In this document: piece by piece, positions 41,718-50,459 of the stretch | How positions within the stretch are numbered: the stretch's first letter is position 1 | Layout of the letters: each line of letters begins with the position of its first letter | Source of the DNA: Paraburkholderia bannensis NBRC 103871 | GTDB taxonomy: Bacteria; Pseudomonadota; Gammaproteobacteria; Burkholderiales; Burkholderiaceae | Length of the DNA: 64,000 bases | NCBI RefSeq assembly: GCF_000685015.1 | Contig: NZ_BAYA01000021.1 | Location: forward strand, 1-64,000 | Direction of reading: 5' to 3' | Notes under the pieces: generated by a model | The model's database searches: none | Told to the model about the DNA's origin: nothing | What the model saw: the letters and a program-made list of their open reading frames with translations, nothing else | Position numbers and translations under genes: made by a program

Positions 41718-43157
41718 CTAATGCAGCGATGACGAACCGGCGCGGCACGCCTTCACGCCTGCCGCCGCCGGTTGCAGCGCACGCGCGTCCAGCGTGCGCC
41801 ACGCGACGCCCAGCGCCACTGCCAATAACGTCGCGGACACAACCAGCGCCTGCACGAGGCCATGCATGAACAGCACGCTCTGGGTGTGGCGCACGAAGAA
41901 CCCGAACAGCGCCACACCCATCACGCCGCCCACCTGACGCGCAGCATTCAGCAGCCCCGATGCAATGCCCGATTGCTCGCGCCGCACCGCCGCCAGCAGC
42001 GCGTTGGTGAGGGTCGGCACCGCCAGCGCAATGCCGCCGCCTGCAACCAGCATCGGCGCGACCAGCCACGCGTAAGACTGGGTGGCAAGCGCGGGCAGCA
42101 TCGACAGATAGCCGACGATGGCCGTCGACAGCCCCGCCATCGCGAGCCTGCGCGCACCCGTGCGACCGACGAGCCGCCCCGCCGCGATATTCATGACGAC
42201 GAGCACGGCCATCATCGGCAGGAATGCCAGGCCGGCGCGCTCGGCCGTGAAATGCCAGACCGTCTGGAACAACAGGCTGAAGGTGAAAACGATGCCGTAA
42301 AACACGAGGTTTGCGATCAGGCCGATGAACGTCGTGCCGCTGACCGTGCGGTTCGCGAACAGCGCGAGCGGCAGCATTCCGGCGGGGTTGCGCGCCTGAA
42401 GCCACACGAACACCGCACCGGACGCGATGCTCAATACGAAGGCCGCGCCGATCAGCGGGTCTTGCCACGACAGGCTGCTCGCCTCGGTCAACGCGAAGGC
42501 GAGCGCGGCCAACGCGAGCGCGCCGCTCACCTGGCCGAGCGGGTCGAGGCCGCGCCCCGCATGGCCGCGCGAAAGCGGTGCGTAACGCATCGTCATCCAG
42601 AGCCCGATCGCGCCAACCGGCACGTTGACGAGAAAAATGCTGCGCCATCCAAACGCGGCAATCAGCAGACCGCCAATCACCGGCCCGGCCGCGAGCGCGA
42701 TGCCGCCACCCGCCGACCACCAGCCGACCGCGCGGCTGCGCGCGCCGGCATCATGAAACGCCTCGCGCAATACCGAAAGCGAGTTCGGCACCAGCAGCGC
42801 GGCCCCCAGGCCCTGCGCGAGGCGCCAGCCGATCAGCGCCGCCAGCGACTGCGCCAGCCCGCAGCCAACCGATGCGCAGGTGAACAGCGCGTAGCCCACC
42901 ACGAACACGCGTTTCGCGCCGAAGCGGTCGCCCAGCGCGCCCGCCAGCAGCAGCGCCGATGCAAACACCAGCGCGTAAGCGTTCACGACCCATTGCAGGC
43001 CGGTGACATCGGCGTGAAAGGCGCCGCGCAGCGCGTCGAGCGCCACGTTGACCACGCTCACGTCGATCGAGACGACGACAAAGCCCAGGCAGGCCGCTAG
43101 CTCCACGAAGCCGGGTTGGGGGCGCACGGATGTTGCGGTCGATGTTTGCATCGTCAT
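41718..43157 (-). CDS. MFS transporter, DHA2 (14-TM drug:H+ antiporter) family
   Basis: A 479-residue transporter with about 14 membrane segments. Characteristic stretches are VSIDVSVVNVALDALRGAFH (motif D1-like), LQWVVNAYALVFASALLLAG, GALGDRFGAKRVFVVGYALF (motif A) and GWRSIFLVNVPVGAIGLWMT. The DHA2 group exports drugs, dyes and other toxic compounds. I start at ATG 43157; 29 extra open codons upstream look non-coding and reach into the regulator spacer. It is divergent from a LysR gene 89 bp away that probably controls it. Confidence 0.85.
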   Translation of the reverse strand: MTMQTSTATSVRPQPGFVELAACLGFVVVSIDVSVVNVALDALRGAFHADVTGLQWVVNAYALVFASALLLAGALGDRFGAKRVFVVGYALFTCASVGCGLAQSLAALIGWRLAQGLGAALLVPNSLSVLREAFHDAGARSRAVGWWSAGGGIALAAGPVIGGLLIAAFGWRSIFLVNVPVGAIGLWMTMRYAPLSRGHAGRGLDPLGQVSGALALAALAFALTEASSLSWQDPLIGAAFVLSIASGAVFVWLQARNPAGMLPLALFANRTVSGTTFIGLIANLVFYGIVFTFSLLFQTVWHFTAERAGLAFLPMMAVLVVMNIAAGRLVGRTGARRLAMAGLSTAIVGYLSMLPALATQSYAWLVAPMLVAGGGIALAVPTLTNALLAAVRREQSGIASGLLNAARQVGGVMGVALFGFFVRHTQSVLFMHGLVQALVVSATLLAVALGVAWRTLDARALQPAAAGVKACRAGSSSLH

Positions 43158-43246
43158 GCCTTCAAAACGGAAAGCGTCAGCGTAAGCCTTCCTGTTCTGT
43201 GCGAATATTCCCCATTCGCGCACAGTAACTGGGAGAAAACGCACCG

Positions 43247-44107
43247 ATGTTCGACTGGGAAAATCTTCGCTTTTTTGTGGCTGTCGCGCAGACCGGCAGC
43301 CTTTCGGCGGCAGCGCGACAGCTCAAGGTCGATCACGCAACCGTCGGCCGCCGCCTGAGCGCGCTGGAAGCCGACCTCGAAATGCGCCTCGTCGACCGGT
43401 TGCCGCGCGCGTGCCAGTTGACTGCGTCGGGCCGCCAGATCGTCGAACTCGCGCAACGCATGGAGGCCGAGGCGTTCGCCATCGAGCGGCTCGCGCGCGC
43501 GGTTCAGTCGCCGATGCAGGGCAAGGTGACGATCAGCGTGCCGCCCGTGCTCGCGAGCAACTTCTTCGCGACCACGCTGGGCGCGTTTTCGCAGCGGCAT
43601 CCGGGCATCCAGTTGGCGATCGCAAGCGAGGCCCAGCGCGTATCGCTCGGGCGGCGCGAAGCGGATCTCGCCTTGCGCCTCGCGCGTCCGGACGAGCCGC
43701 GCAACGTCACGCGCAAGCTCGGCACCATGCCCTTCGCGCTCTACGCGCGCCGCGATTACGCGCAGGCGGTGCAGCCCGCCGAATGGGCCTTCATCGCGTA
43801 CGAGGCGCGACTTGCGGACATGCCCCACGAACAATGGCTGCGTGCGGCGGCAGGCGAGCGCCCCATCGTCTGCGAGGTGAGCGACATCAGCACGCAACTG
43901 GCCGTGGCGCGCACCGGCATCGGCGTGGCGGGCCTGCCCGTCTTCATGGGTGACGCCGACCCGGCGCTCCAGCGCCTGCCCTGGTCGGGCGAAGCCTTTT
44001 CGCGCGATATCTGGCTGGTGGTGCACGACGACCTGCGGTACTCGCCGCCCATTCGCGCAGTCATCGATTTCGTCGCCGAGATGGTGGGTCAAACATTCAA
44101 TTCCTGA
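43247..44107 (+). CDS. LysR-family transcriptional regulator
   Basis: A 286-residue LysR regulator. The DNA-binding part is MFDWENLRFFVAVAQTGSLS then LKVDHATVGRRLSALEADLE and LVDRLPRACQLTASGRQIVE, the subgroup that begins with DWENLRFF. The effector domain spans about 88-285. It is divergent from the DHA2 exporter with a short shared spacer (43158-43246), so it most likely regulates that exporter and itself. The inducer is unknown. Confidence 0.86.
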   Translation: MFDWENLRFFVAVAQTGSLSAAARQLKVDHATVGRRLSALEADLEMRLVDRLPRACQLTASGRQIVELAQRMEAEAFAIERLARAVQSPMQGKVTISVPPVLASNFFATTLGAFSQRHPGIQLAIASEAQRVSLGRREADLALRLARPDEPRNVTRKLGTMPFALYARRDYAQAVQPAEWAFIAYEARLADMPHEQWLRAAAGERPIVCEVSDISTQLAVARTGIGVAGLPVFMGDADPALQRLPWSGEAFSRDIWLVVHDDLRYSPPIRAVIDFVAEMVGQTFNS

Positions 44108-44681
44108 GCGCCGCCGCTTAAAACGGACTCCGAACTAATTATTGCGCGCCGCATAAAATACGCAGCAGCGCACGCGTTCCTGCCCACTTTGCCAATCCTT
44201 TCCAGATTGTCGGCCATACGACAATTCGCCTTGCCTGTACACCCACCTTATTAGAATTAGAGTGTCGCCCCCACGTTTCCCCCAGGGTGACGTTTCCGTA
44301 CGACCGTACAAAAATAATCCCCGTCTGACAGACATTCCGGACAATCTTGCGAGCCCTACCTGGTATGTGGAGAGGCAATCGGTGAACGAGCAACAGCCTG
44401 AACTTGCGAACCGAATCCGACACGCAGCACGCGGCAATTTCCCTTGCGCGCCTCAGCGGTGTCACTGGCCTCGCCGGCAAGACGTCCTTCCCGTGTTACC
44501 GCAGCAATCCCCGTAACGACGTCCGCGTGACGCGTCGAAGCCGGCCCTGCGCTGTTTAACAAGGCTGGCAACCCGCACGGATGGCGCGCATGCGCCACGT
44601 CCGCGCACCCTGACGCGCCCGCGGCAAGAAGTGCACTGATCCAACCAATTCCAAGCCACTCCAGTCGATCAGGATTCCAAA
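44108..44681. other. Long leader/intergenic region upstream of the porin gene
   Basis: 574 bp without a supported gene. Open frames on both strands of 84-136 codons exist, but they lack ribosome sites, motifs or the codon bias of neighbours. An interrupted palindrome GTACG-AC-CGTAC lies at 44298-44309 and AT-richer DNA around 44245-44320, so a porin promoter is plausible there. This would leave a leader of up to 350 nt, in which I recognise no riboswitch. Confidence 0.5.
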
Positions 44682-45779
44682 ATGTCAAAACGCAATACGC
44701 TACGCAAGAAACTGCTTGCCACCGGGGTCGCAGCGACGGGGCTGATGGGCATGGCAAGCGCCGCACATGCGCAGAGCAGCGTGACGCTGTACGGTATCGT
44801 CGATGCTTCGCTGCTTTACACCAGCCACACGATGAATATGTCGACGGGCCAGAACGAGGGGCACCAGTACTCGTTCACCGACAGCGGCATGACGGGATCG
44901 AGCTTCGGCATGCGTGGCGCCGAAGACCTGGGCGGCGGCCTGCGCGCGGTCTTCACCCTCGAAAGCGGGATCAGCGTGGCCAACGGCGCGTTCAACAACT
45001 CGAACGGCAACTTCTTCGGCCGCCAGGCGTGGGTCGGCATCGACAGCCCGTACGGCTCGATGAAGGCCGGTCTGCAATATTCGCCGTTCTTCCTCTCGCT
45101 CTACGACACCGACCCGCGTGGCATGTCGTATTTCGGCAGCGGCCTCGTGAGCTACGTGAACAACGTCTACGTCACAGGCCTTTTCAACAGCAATTCGCTC
45201 ACCTATACCTCGCCAGAAATCTACGGCATCCAGGCTGCGGGCATGATGGCGCTGGGTGGATCGGCGGGCGACTTCCAGGCGGGCCGGCAGTATTCCGCAA
45301 GCCTGCGCTACCATCTGGGCGGCCTCACGCTGACCGGCGCGCTCTATAACGGCAACTCGGGCGGCAGCGCCGCGAGCACGCCGGTTCCAAGCACGGTCGA
45401 ATTCGTGGGCCGCACCCTGGGCGCGACCTATCGCTTCGAGAACAGCCTCACTGTTTCGGCCTCCTATGCGCTTTACAAGGTCGCGGGATCGTTCGACAAC
45501 AGCGTCTATTCGGGTGGCGCGAGCTACTTCGTCACGCCCTACCTCAACGTGAACGCGGGCGTCTGGTACACGCGCGACGGCAACAATGGCGCGAATCACT
45601 CGATCATGACCTCGGCGGGCGCACAGTTCTTCCTGTCCAAGCGCACGACGCTCTACGGCCAGGTGGGCTACGTGAACAACCACGGCCGCATGGATACGGG
45701 CCTGTCGATCAACAACGCGCTCTACGAGGTCAACGGATCGACGGTGGGCGCGAGCCTCGGCATCCGTCATATGTTCTGA
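44682..45779 (+). CDS. Gram-negative general porin (Burkholderia type)
   Basis: A 365-residue outer-membrane porin. The signal peptide (residues 1-30) ends AHAQ. Family features are SSVTLYGIVDASLLY at the mature N-terminus, GSSFGMRGAEDLGGGLRAVF, GNFFGRQAWVGIDSPYGSMK and the C-terminal RHMF with terminal Phe for barrel assembly. It forms trimeric 16-strand channels for small hydrophilic solutes. It is monocistronic, preceded by a long leader and followed by a GC hairpin. A link with the adjacent SDR/Liv region is not shown. Confidence 0.92.
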   Translation: MSKRNTLRKKLLATGVAATGLMGMASAAHAQSSVTLYGIVDASLLYTSHTMNMSTGQNEGHQYSFTDSGMTGSSFGMRGAEDLGGGLRAVFTLESGISVANGAFNNSNGNFFGRQAWVGIDSPYGSMKAGLQYSPFFLSLYDTDPRGMSYFGSGLVSYVNNVYVTGLFNSNSLTYTSPEIYGIQAAGMMALGGSAGDFQAGRQYSASLRYHLGGLTLTGALYNGNSGGSAASTPVPSTVEFVGRTLGATYRFENSLTVSASYALYKVAGSFDNSVYSGGASYFVTPYLNVNAGVWYTRDGNNGANHSIMTSAGAQFFLSKRTTLYGQVGYVNNHGRMDTGLSINNALYEVNGSTVGASLGIRHMF

Positions 45780-45802
45780 TCGCGGCTGGCGGCGCAGGAC
45801 AT

Positions 45803-45827
45803 GCGGCCCGCTCACGAGGCGGGCCGC
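45803..45827. terminator. GC hairpin between convergent porin and SDR genes
   Basis: A 9-bp perfect stem (GCGGCCCGC and GCGGGCCGC) with a 7-base loop lies between the two convergent stops. No T tract follows on either strand, so it may act as a rho-independent stop only weakly or mark the mRNA 3' ends. Confidence 0.45.
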
Positions 45828-45840
45828 GTGGGCAGTGCAG

Positions 45841-46623
45841 TCAGACCTTCATGCCCGGCAGGTTGAGCGAAGCGGTATTGCCGCCGTCCACGGGCAGCGC
45901 CTGGCCGGTGACGTAGCTGGCATCGTCGCTGGCGAGAAAGGCAATGGCCGCGGCCACTTCTTCGGGGCGGCCCGGACGGCGCAATTCGCAGCGATAGCCC
46001 AGCCGGTCGGTCTTGTTGAGTTCGCGTGCGCGCTCGAAAACGGGCGCCGTCATGCCCGTTTCGATGAGGCCGGGACACACGGCGTTCACGCGGATCTGCG
46101 AAGGCGCGAGATCGCAGGCGCTCGTCATCGTGAGGTTGATGACCGCCGCCTTGGACGCACTGTACGCATTGCCGCCGGCGCCCGAACGCACGCCCGCCAC
46201 GGAGGCCACGTTGACGATCGCCCCTTGCCCGCGCGCGATCATCGCCTGCGCGGCCCATTTGGTGAAATGCACGACGCCCATCAGGTTGACGGAGAGAATC
46301 TGCTGCCAGACCGCCGTGTCCGTTTCGGCGACGATCGAATAATCGCCGCCCGCAATGCCCGCGACATTGCAGAGCACGTCGATTTCGCCGAAGCGCTCGC
46401 GCACCCCGGCGACGCAGCGGGCCACGTCGTCCTCGCGCGCCACGTCCACGACGCCGTGCCACACGCGCGCCGCGTCGAAGCCCGCCGCGACGTCCGCGAG
46501 CGCGCCCGCCTGCCGGTCGACGAGCGCGACCGACGCGCCCTCGTCATAGAGCCGCCGCGCCGTTGCGCGGCCAATCCCGCTGGCCGCCCCGGTCACGATG
46601 GCGACCTTGTTGATGAAACGCAT
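45841..46623 (-). CDS. Short-chain dehydrogenase/reductase (SDR)
   Basis: A 260-residue classical SDR. It has VAIVTGAASGIGRATARRLY (NAD-binding TGxxxGxG), an acidic residue after the second strand (VDRQAG, favouring NAD), LCNVAGIAGG, the catalytic SVAGVRSGAGGNAYSASKAA (Tyr and Lys) and a C-terminal VTGQALPVDGGN. I start at ATG 46623; the 25 upstream open codons overlap a predicted operator. It is divergent from the Liv importer genes and shares with them and with the distant kinase operon the palindromic TGCAGAA motif, so it is likely the dehydrogenase of that pathway. In the levulinate pathway an SDR (LvaD) has a comparable place. Confidence 0.85.
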   Translation of the reverse strand: MRFINKVAIVTGAASGIGRATARRLYDEGASVALVDRQAGALADVAAGFDAARVWHGVVDVAREDDVARCVAGVRERFGEIDVLCNVAGIAGGDYSIVAETDTAVWQQILSVNLMGVVHFTKWAAQAMIARGQGAIVNVASVAGVRSGAGGNAYSASKAAVINLTMTSACDLAPSQIRVNAVCPGLIETGMTAPVFERARELNKTDRLGYRCELRRPGRPEEVAAAIAFLASDDASYVTGQALPVDGGNTASLNLPGMKV

Positions 46624-46670
46624 CGTCCCTGCCCTCCATTCGCATTGCTCGTTGAGGATGAAAACACGGA

Positions 46671-46705
46671 TTCCGAATTGCAGAATCATTGCCTGCATTG
46701 CAGAA
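46671..46705. promoter_or_regulatory. Two putative IclR operator sites upstream of the SDR gene
   Basis: Two imperfect copies of the 15-bp palindrome TTCTGCA-N-TGCAGAA lie at 46671-46685 (TTCCGAATTGCAGAA) and 46691-46705 (GCCTGCATTGCAGAA), each matching about 12 of 15 positions. They are about 50-80 bp upstream of the SDR start. The same motif is perfect upstream of the kinase gene at 55753. Confidence 0.65.
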
Positions 46706-46844
46706 CTTAACCACGCGAAACGGACACGTCAAGGCAGTCAGTTGGCCCCAAAGAGGAATCGCTGCACCGCAAAATTCATGTATTCCAGCTAAAAAATACG
46801 GGGTCTCCAATTTTCGAACGATCGTCTGGTATTTTCCCCAGGCT

Positions 46845-46859
46845 GACTGCACTGCAGAA
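46845..46859. promoter_or_regulatory. Putative IclR operator site upstream of the Liv operon
   Basis: GACTGCACTGCAGAA matches the palindrome TTCTGCACTGCAGAA at 13 of 15 positions, including the complete core CTGCACTGCAG. It lies 194 bp upstream of the chosen livH start, within the 430-bp divergent region that also serves the SDR gene. I see no gene in this region (46624-47053). Confidence 0.65.
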
Positions 46860-47053
46860 TTCATTGCCAAATTGACCCTGGCCGGAAGTGCATGCCGATG
46901 TCGCTACCGACGGCCCGTTCTCGCAGCAACCGCATGATCGAAACGCCTGCCGTGATCCCGCACATCGGAGCACGGCAGTTCAATCTCCGGCCTTCGCCTG
47001 CATGCCGCCGCGCGCGGCAGACGACGCAGAAGGCCCGTATTCGGGAGGTGACG

Positions 47054-47923
47054 GTGGATCTGTTTTTGCAGCAGGTGCTCAACGGCCTGACGCTCGGAGG
47101 CATTTACAGCCTCGTCGCGTTAGGCCTCACGCTGGTGTACGGGATCATGGCCGTGCCCAATTTCGCGCACGGCGCGTTCTACATGGTCGGCGCGTTCGCG
47201 GCGTTCTACCTGACCACACGATTCGGGCTGGGCTACTGGAGCGCGATGGCCGCCGCCGCCGTGTGCGTGGCCGTGGTGGCCGTGCTCGCAGAACGTCTCG
47301 TGTTCTTCCCGCTGCGCAATGCCCCCGAACTCGCGCCGATGATCGCGGCCATCGGCCTCATGCTGTTCCTCGAAGCGGCCGCGCAGGCGCTCTGGGGCAC
47401 CGACTTCCACCGCATGTCGCCGCCGTGGTCGGGCGTGCTCGAATGGAACGGCGTGATCGCGCCCATCCAGCGCCTGCTCATCATCGCCGCTGCATTTGGT
47501 CTCGTGCTGGCGCTGCAGCTGTTCCTGCACCACACGGTGGCCGGTTCCACCATCCTCGCCGTGGCGCAGAACCGCGAAGGCGCGGCGCTCATGGGCATCG
47601 ATCCGCGCAAGGTCGGCATGGCCACGTTCGCGCTCTCCGGCGTGCTGGCCGCCGTGGCCGCCGCGCTCTACGCGCCCATCAACCTGGTCTATCCGGCGAT
47701 GGGTCAATTAGTGATCCTCAAGGCATTCGTCATCATCATCCTGGGCGGCATGGGCAGCGTACCGGGCGCCGTGGTGGGCGGGCTCATCATCGGGCTGGCC
47801 GAAAGTTTCGGGGCCTTTTATGTTTCGCCCGACTACCAGGACCTGATCGCTTTCGTGCTGCTCGTGGCGATCCTGTCCCTGCGTCCGCAAGGGCTCTTTT
47901 CGCGGGAGATGCGCGCATCATGA
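47054..47923 (+). CDS. livH: Branched-chain-type ABC transporter permease LivH
   Basis: A 289-residue membrane permease of the hydrophobic amino acid (HAAT) family. It begins MDLFLQQVLNGLTLGGIYSL and continues LVYGIMAVPNFAHGAFYMVG, with MGIDPRKVGMATFALSGVLA (coupling loop) and GGMGSVPGAVVGGLIIGLAE. The GTG at 47054 is chosen because GGGAGG stands five bases before it and it yields the usual LivH N-terminus. A GTG six bases upstream and a long open frame to 46892 are less likely. With livM, livG, livF and the binding protein it makes a complete importer, probably for a hydroxy or aromatic acid rather than leucine, given the neighbours. Confidence 0.88.
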   Translation: MDLFLQQVLNGLTLGGIYSLVALGLTLVYGIMAVPNFAHGAFYMVGAFAAFYLTTRFGLGYWSAMAAAAVCVAVVAVLAERLVFFPLRNAPELAPMIAAIGLMLFLEAAAQALWGTDFHRMSPPWSGVLEWNGVIAPIQRLLIIAAAFGLVLALQLFLHHTVAGSTILAVAQNREGAALMGIDPRKVGMATFALSGVLAAVAAALYAPINLVYPAMGQLVILKAFVIIILGGMGSVPGAVVGGLIIGLAESFGAFYVSPDYQDLIAFVLLVAILSLRPQGLFSREMRAS

Positions 47924-48945
47924 CGAAAACACCTCACGCTCCTCACGCTTCCGTGACGCGCAACCTCGGCTGGATCGCGTTGTTTGCCGCGGGACTCGTG
48001 CTGCCGTTTCTCGTGCGCAACGACTACTCGCTCACGGTGATGTCCACCGCCTATATCTTTGCGCTCGCAACCGTCGGCCTGAACCTGCTGACCGGCTATA
48101 CCGGCCAGTTCAACCTCGCGCATGGCGGCTTCATGGCGGTCGGCGCCTATACGGTGGGGATTCTCACGGTCGATTATCAGGTGCCGTTCTGGGCCGCGTT
48201 TGCACTCGCGGGCGTGCTGAGCGTCGTGCTGGGCTTTTTCGTCGGCATCGTCTCGCTGCGCCTGAAGGGCAATTACTTCGCAATCTTCACGCTCTGCGTG
48301 GGCTACATCATCTTTCTCGTCATCGAGAAATGGGACAGCGTCACGCACGGCGTCGTGGGCATCATCGGCATCGCCGCGCCGCCCGATATCGGCCCGGTCT
48401 CGTTCGAAAGCCCGCGCGCGCTCTATTACCTCACGTTCGCGTTCCTTGCCGCGGGCATGTGGCTCATGCATCGCATCGTGCATTCGCTGGTGGGCCACAC
48501 CTTCGTCGCGATCCGCAACAGCGAGCATCTGGCGCAGGCGCTGGGCATCGATCTCATGCGCAACAAGATGCTGGCGTTCCTGATCTCGACGTTTTATGCA
48601 GGGATCGCGGGCGGCCTGTATGCGGGCTTCGTGCGCTTTCTCGGCCCCGATCTGGCCAACATCAGCCATACGTTCGACATGACGATGTATGCGGTCGTGG
48701 GCGGCATCGGCACGCTGGTCGGGCCGCTGCTGGGCGCGATTGCACTGCCCTGGCTCACGCAGTCGCTGCAGTTCATGCAGGACTATCGCTTTCTCGTGTT
48801 CAGCCCCTTGCTGATCGCGCTGCTGATTTTCCTGCCGCGCGGTCTCGTGGGCCTCTATCAGGGCGTGCGCAGCCGCATCGCGCTGCGCGAAGTGGCTGCG
48901 CCGCCGGCGCGCCGCGCCACCTCAAGCGGAGACGGCCATGCTTGA
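47920..48945 (+). CDS. livM: Branched-chain-type ABC transporter permease LivM
   Basis: A 341-residue permease with about ten membrane segments. It shows the HAAT signature LATVGLNLLTGYTGQFNLAH, HGGFMAVGAYTVGIL, LRLKGNYFAIFTLCVGYIIF and VGGIGTLVGPLLGAIALPWL. It partners LivH in the membrane. The ATG overlaps the livH stop (ATGA). A frame open for 344 codons upstream is only the antisense-free shadow of livH and is not part of the gene. The C-terminus overlaps livG by 8 bp. Confidence 0.9.
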   Translation: MTKTPHAPHASVTRNLGWIALFAAGLVLPFLVRNDYSLTVMSTAYIFALATVGLNLLTGYTGQFNLAHGGFMAVGAYTVGILTVDYQVPFWAAFALAGVLSVVLGFFVGIVSLRLKGNYFAIFTLCVGYIIFLVIEKWDSVTHGVVGIIGIAAPPDIGPVSFESPRALYYLTFAFLAAGMWLMHRIVHSLVGHTFVAIRNSEHLAQALGIDLMRNKMLAFLISTFYAGIAGGLYAGFVRFLGPDLANISHTFDMTMYAVVGGIGTLVGPLLGAIALPWLTQSLQFMQDYRFLVFSPLLIALLIFLPRGLVGLYQGVRSRIALREVAAPPARRATSSGDGHA

Positions 48946-49705
48946 AATAAGCACGCTCTCAAAACAGTTCGGAGGCCTGAAGGCCGTCACGAACGTCAGC
49001 ACGCAGATCGACGAAGGCCGCGTGAACGCCATCATCGGCCCGAACGGCGCGGGCAAGACCACCTTCTTCAACCTCATCAGCGGCATGTACCGGCCAAGCG
49101 CGGGCGCGATCCGCCTGCGCGGCCAGGACGTGACGGGCTTGCGCGCCGACCAGATGGCACGGCTGGGCGTGGCGCGCACGTTTCAGGCCACGGCGCTGTT
49201 CGAAGCGGCTTCGGTGCTGGAGAACCTGATCGTCGGGCACCGCCTGCGCACGCGCTCGAATCTCTGGGACGCGTTGTTGCGCACCTCGCGCTGCAAGCTT
49301 GAGGAGCGCACCTGCCGCGACAAGGCGCGCGAAGCGCTCGATTTCGTGGGCCTCGCGCATCTGGAGGCGCGGCCAGCAGGCGGCATCACGCAGGAAGAAC
49401 GCAAGCGTGTGGCGATAGCGCTCGCGCTTGCGACTGACCCAACGCTGCTGCTGCTCGACGAACCCGCGGGCGGCGTTAACCCCGAGGAAACCGACGGCCT
49501 GGCCGCCTTGATCCGCAAGATCGCGCGGCGCGGCATGACCGTCTGCCTCGTCGAACACAAGATGAGCATGATCATGAACCTGGCGGACAAGATCATGGTG
49601 CTCGACCACGGCGAGAAGATCGCCGAGGGCACCCCCGACGAAATCCGCAAGAACCAGGCGGTGATCGACGCCTACCTCGGGAGCGAACATGCTGACGTTC
49701 AATGA
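48938..49705 (+). CDS. livG: ABC transporter ATP-binding protein LivG
   Basis: A 255-residue ATPase. Walker A is GPNGAGKTTFFNLI (about 34-47), the Q-loop is RTFQATALF and Walker B is LLLLDEPAGG followed by the switch His in VCLVEHKMSM. The signature region reads AGGITQEERKRVAIALALA instead of the LPYGQQRRLEIA usual in LivG, a divergent C-loop. It powers the LivHM importer. The start overlaps livM and the end overlaps livF, so translation of the operon is coupled. Confidence 0.9.
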   Translation: MLEISTLSKQFGGLKAVTNVSTQIDEGRVNAIIGPNGAGKTTFFNLISGMYRPSAGAIRLRGQDVTGLRADQMARLGVARTFQATALFEAASVLENLIVGHRLRTRSNLWDALLRTSRCKLEERTCRDKAREALDFVGLAHLEARPAGGITQEERKRVAIALALATDPTLLLLDEPAGGVNPEETDGLAALIRKIARRGMTVCLVEHKMSMIMNLADKIMVLDHGEKIAEGTPDEIRKNQAVIDAYLGSEHADVQ

Positions 49706-50396
49706 CGTAAGCCTCGATTACGGCAGCTTCCGCGCGCTGCACGGCATCAACCTGCGCGCCGACGAAGGCGAGCTGGTCGTGCTGCTGGGCGCGAACGGCG
49801 CGGGCAAAAGCTCGATCTTTCGCGCGGCCAGTGCGCTCACGCGCGCGAGCACCGGGCAGATCCGCCTGAAGGACGTCAACCTGGTCGGCAAGCGTCCCGC
49901 CGATGTCGTGCGCGCCGGCGTGATCCACTGCCCCGAGGGACGCAAGCTGTTTCCGGCGATGTCCGTGCTCAAGAACCTGATGCTGGGCGCGTACACGCAC
50001 CGGCGCGATCGCGCGGGCAATCGCCAGCGCCTCGACGACGTGCTCACGCTCTTTCCCGATCTGGTCGGCCGCAAGGACGATCCCGCGGGTTCGCTCAGCG
50101 GCGGGCAGCAGCAGATGGTGGCGATTGGCCGCGCGCTCATGAGCCGCCCGCGCGTGCTGCTGCTCGACGAGCCGTCGCTGGGCCTCGCGCCGCTCATCGT
50201 CAAGCAGACCTTCGAGGTGATCCAGCGCATCAATCGCGCGGGCACGACCGTGCTGCTCGCCGAGCAAAACGCGCACGCGGCGCTCAAGATCGCGCATCGC
50301 GCCTATGTCGTGGAATCGGGCCGCATCGTGCTCGAAGGCACGTACGAAACGCTGGCCGGCAACGAAGCCGTGCGGCGCGCTTATGTGGGCGGTTGA
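49689..50396 (+). CDS. livF: ABC transporter ATP-binding protein LivF
   Basis: A 235-residue ATPase, second of the pair. It has Walker A GANGAGKSSIFRA, the LivF-typical HCPEGRKLFPAMSVLKNLML, the ABC signature LSGGQQQMVAIGRAL, Walker B VLLLDEPSLGLAPL and the switch region VLLAEQNAHAAL. It overlaps livG by 17 bp. The substrate-binding protein gene follows after 63 bp, completing the importer. Confidence 0.92.
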   Translation: MLTFNDVSLDYGSFRALHGINLRADEGELVVLLGANGAGKSSIFRAASALTRASTGQIRLKDVNLVGKRPADVVRAGVIHCPEGRKLFPAMSVLKNLMLGAYTHRRDRAGNRQRLDDVLTLFPDLVGRKDDPAGSLSGGQQQMVAIGRALMSRPRVLLLDEPSLGLAPLIVKQTFEVIQRINRAGTTVLLAEQNAHAALKIAHRAYVVESGRIVLEGTYETLAGNEAVRRAYVGG

Positions 50397-50459
50397 CGCC
50401 TCCATGCAAAACGTTTCGATTCAGCGGTTCTTCATCGTCACTCCTTCGAGGATACGTTC

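Noticed and set aside
44139..44766. Several 84-136 codon frames in the porin leader
   Set aside because: No ribosome sites, no motifs and mutually overlapping on both strands; treated as non-coding.
46888..47919. Long open frame in the livM frame upstream of its ATG
   Set aside because: It covers livH in another frame. The LivM signature sequence begins only after the ATG at 47920, which overlaps the livH stop as expected.
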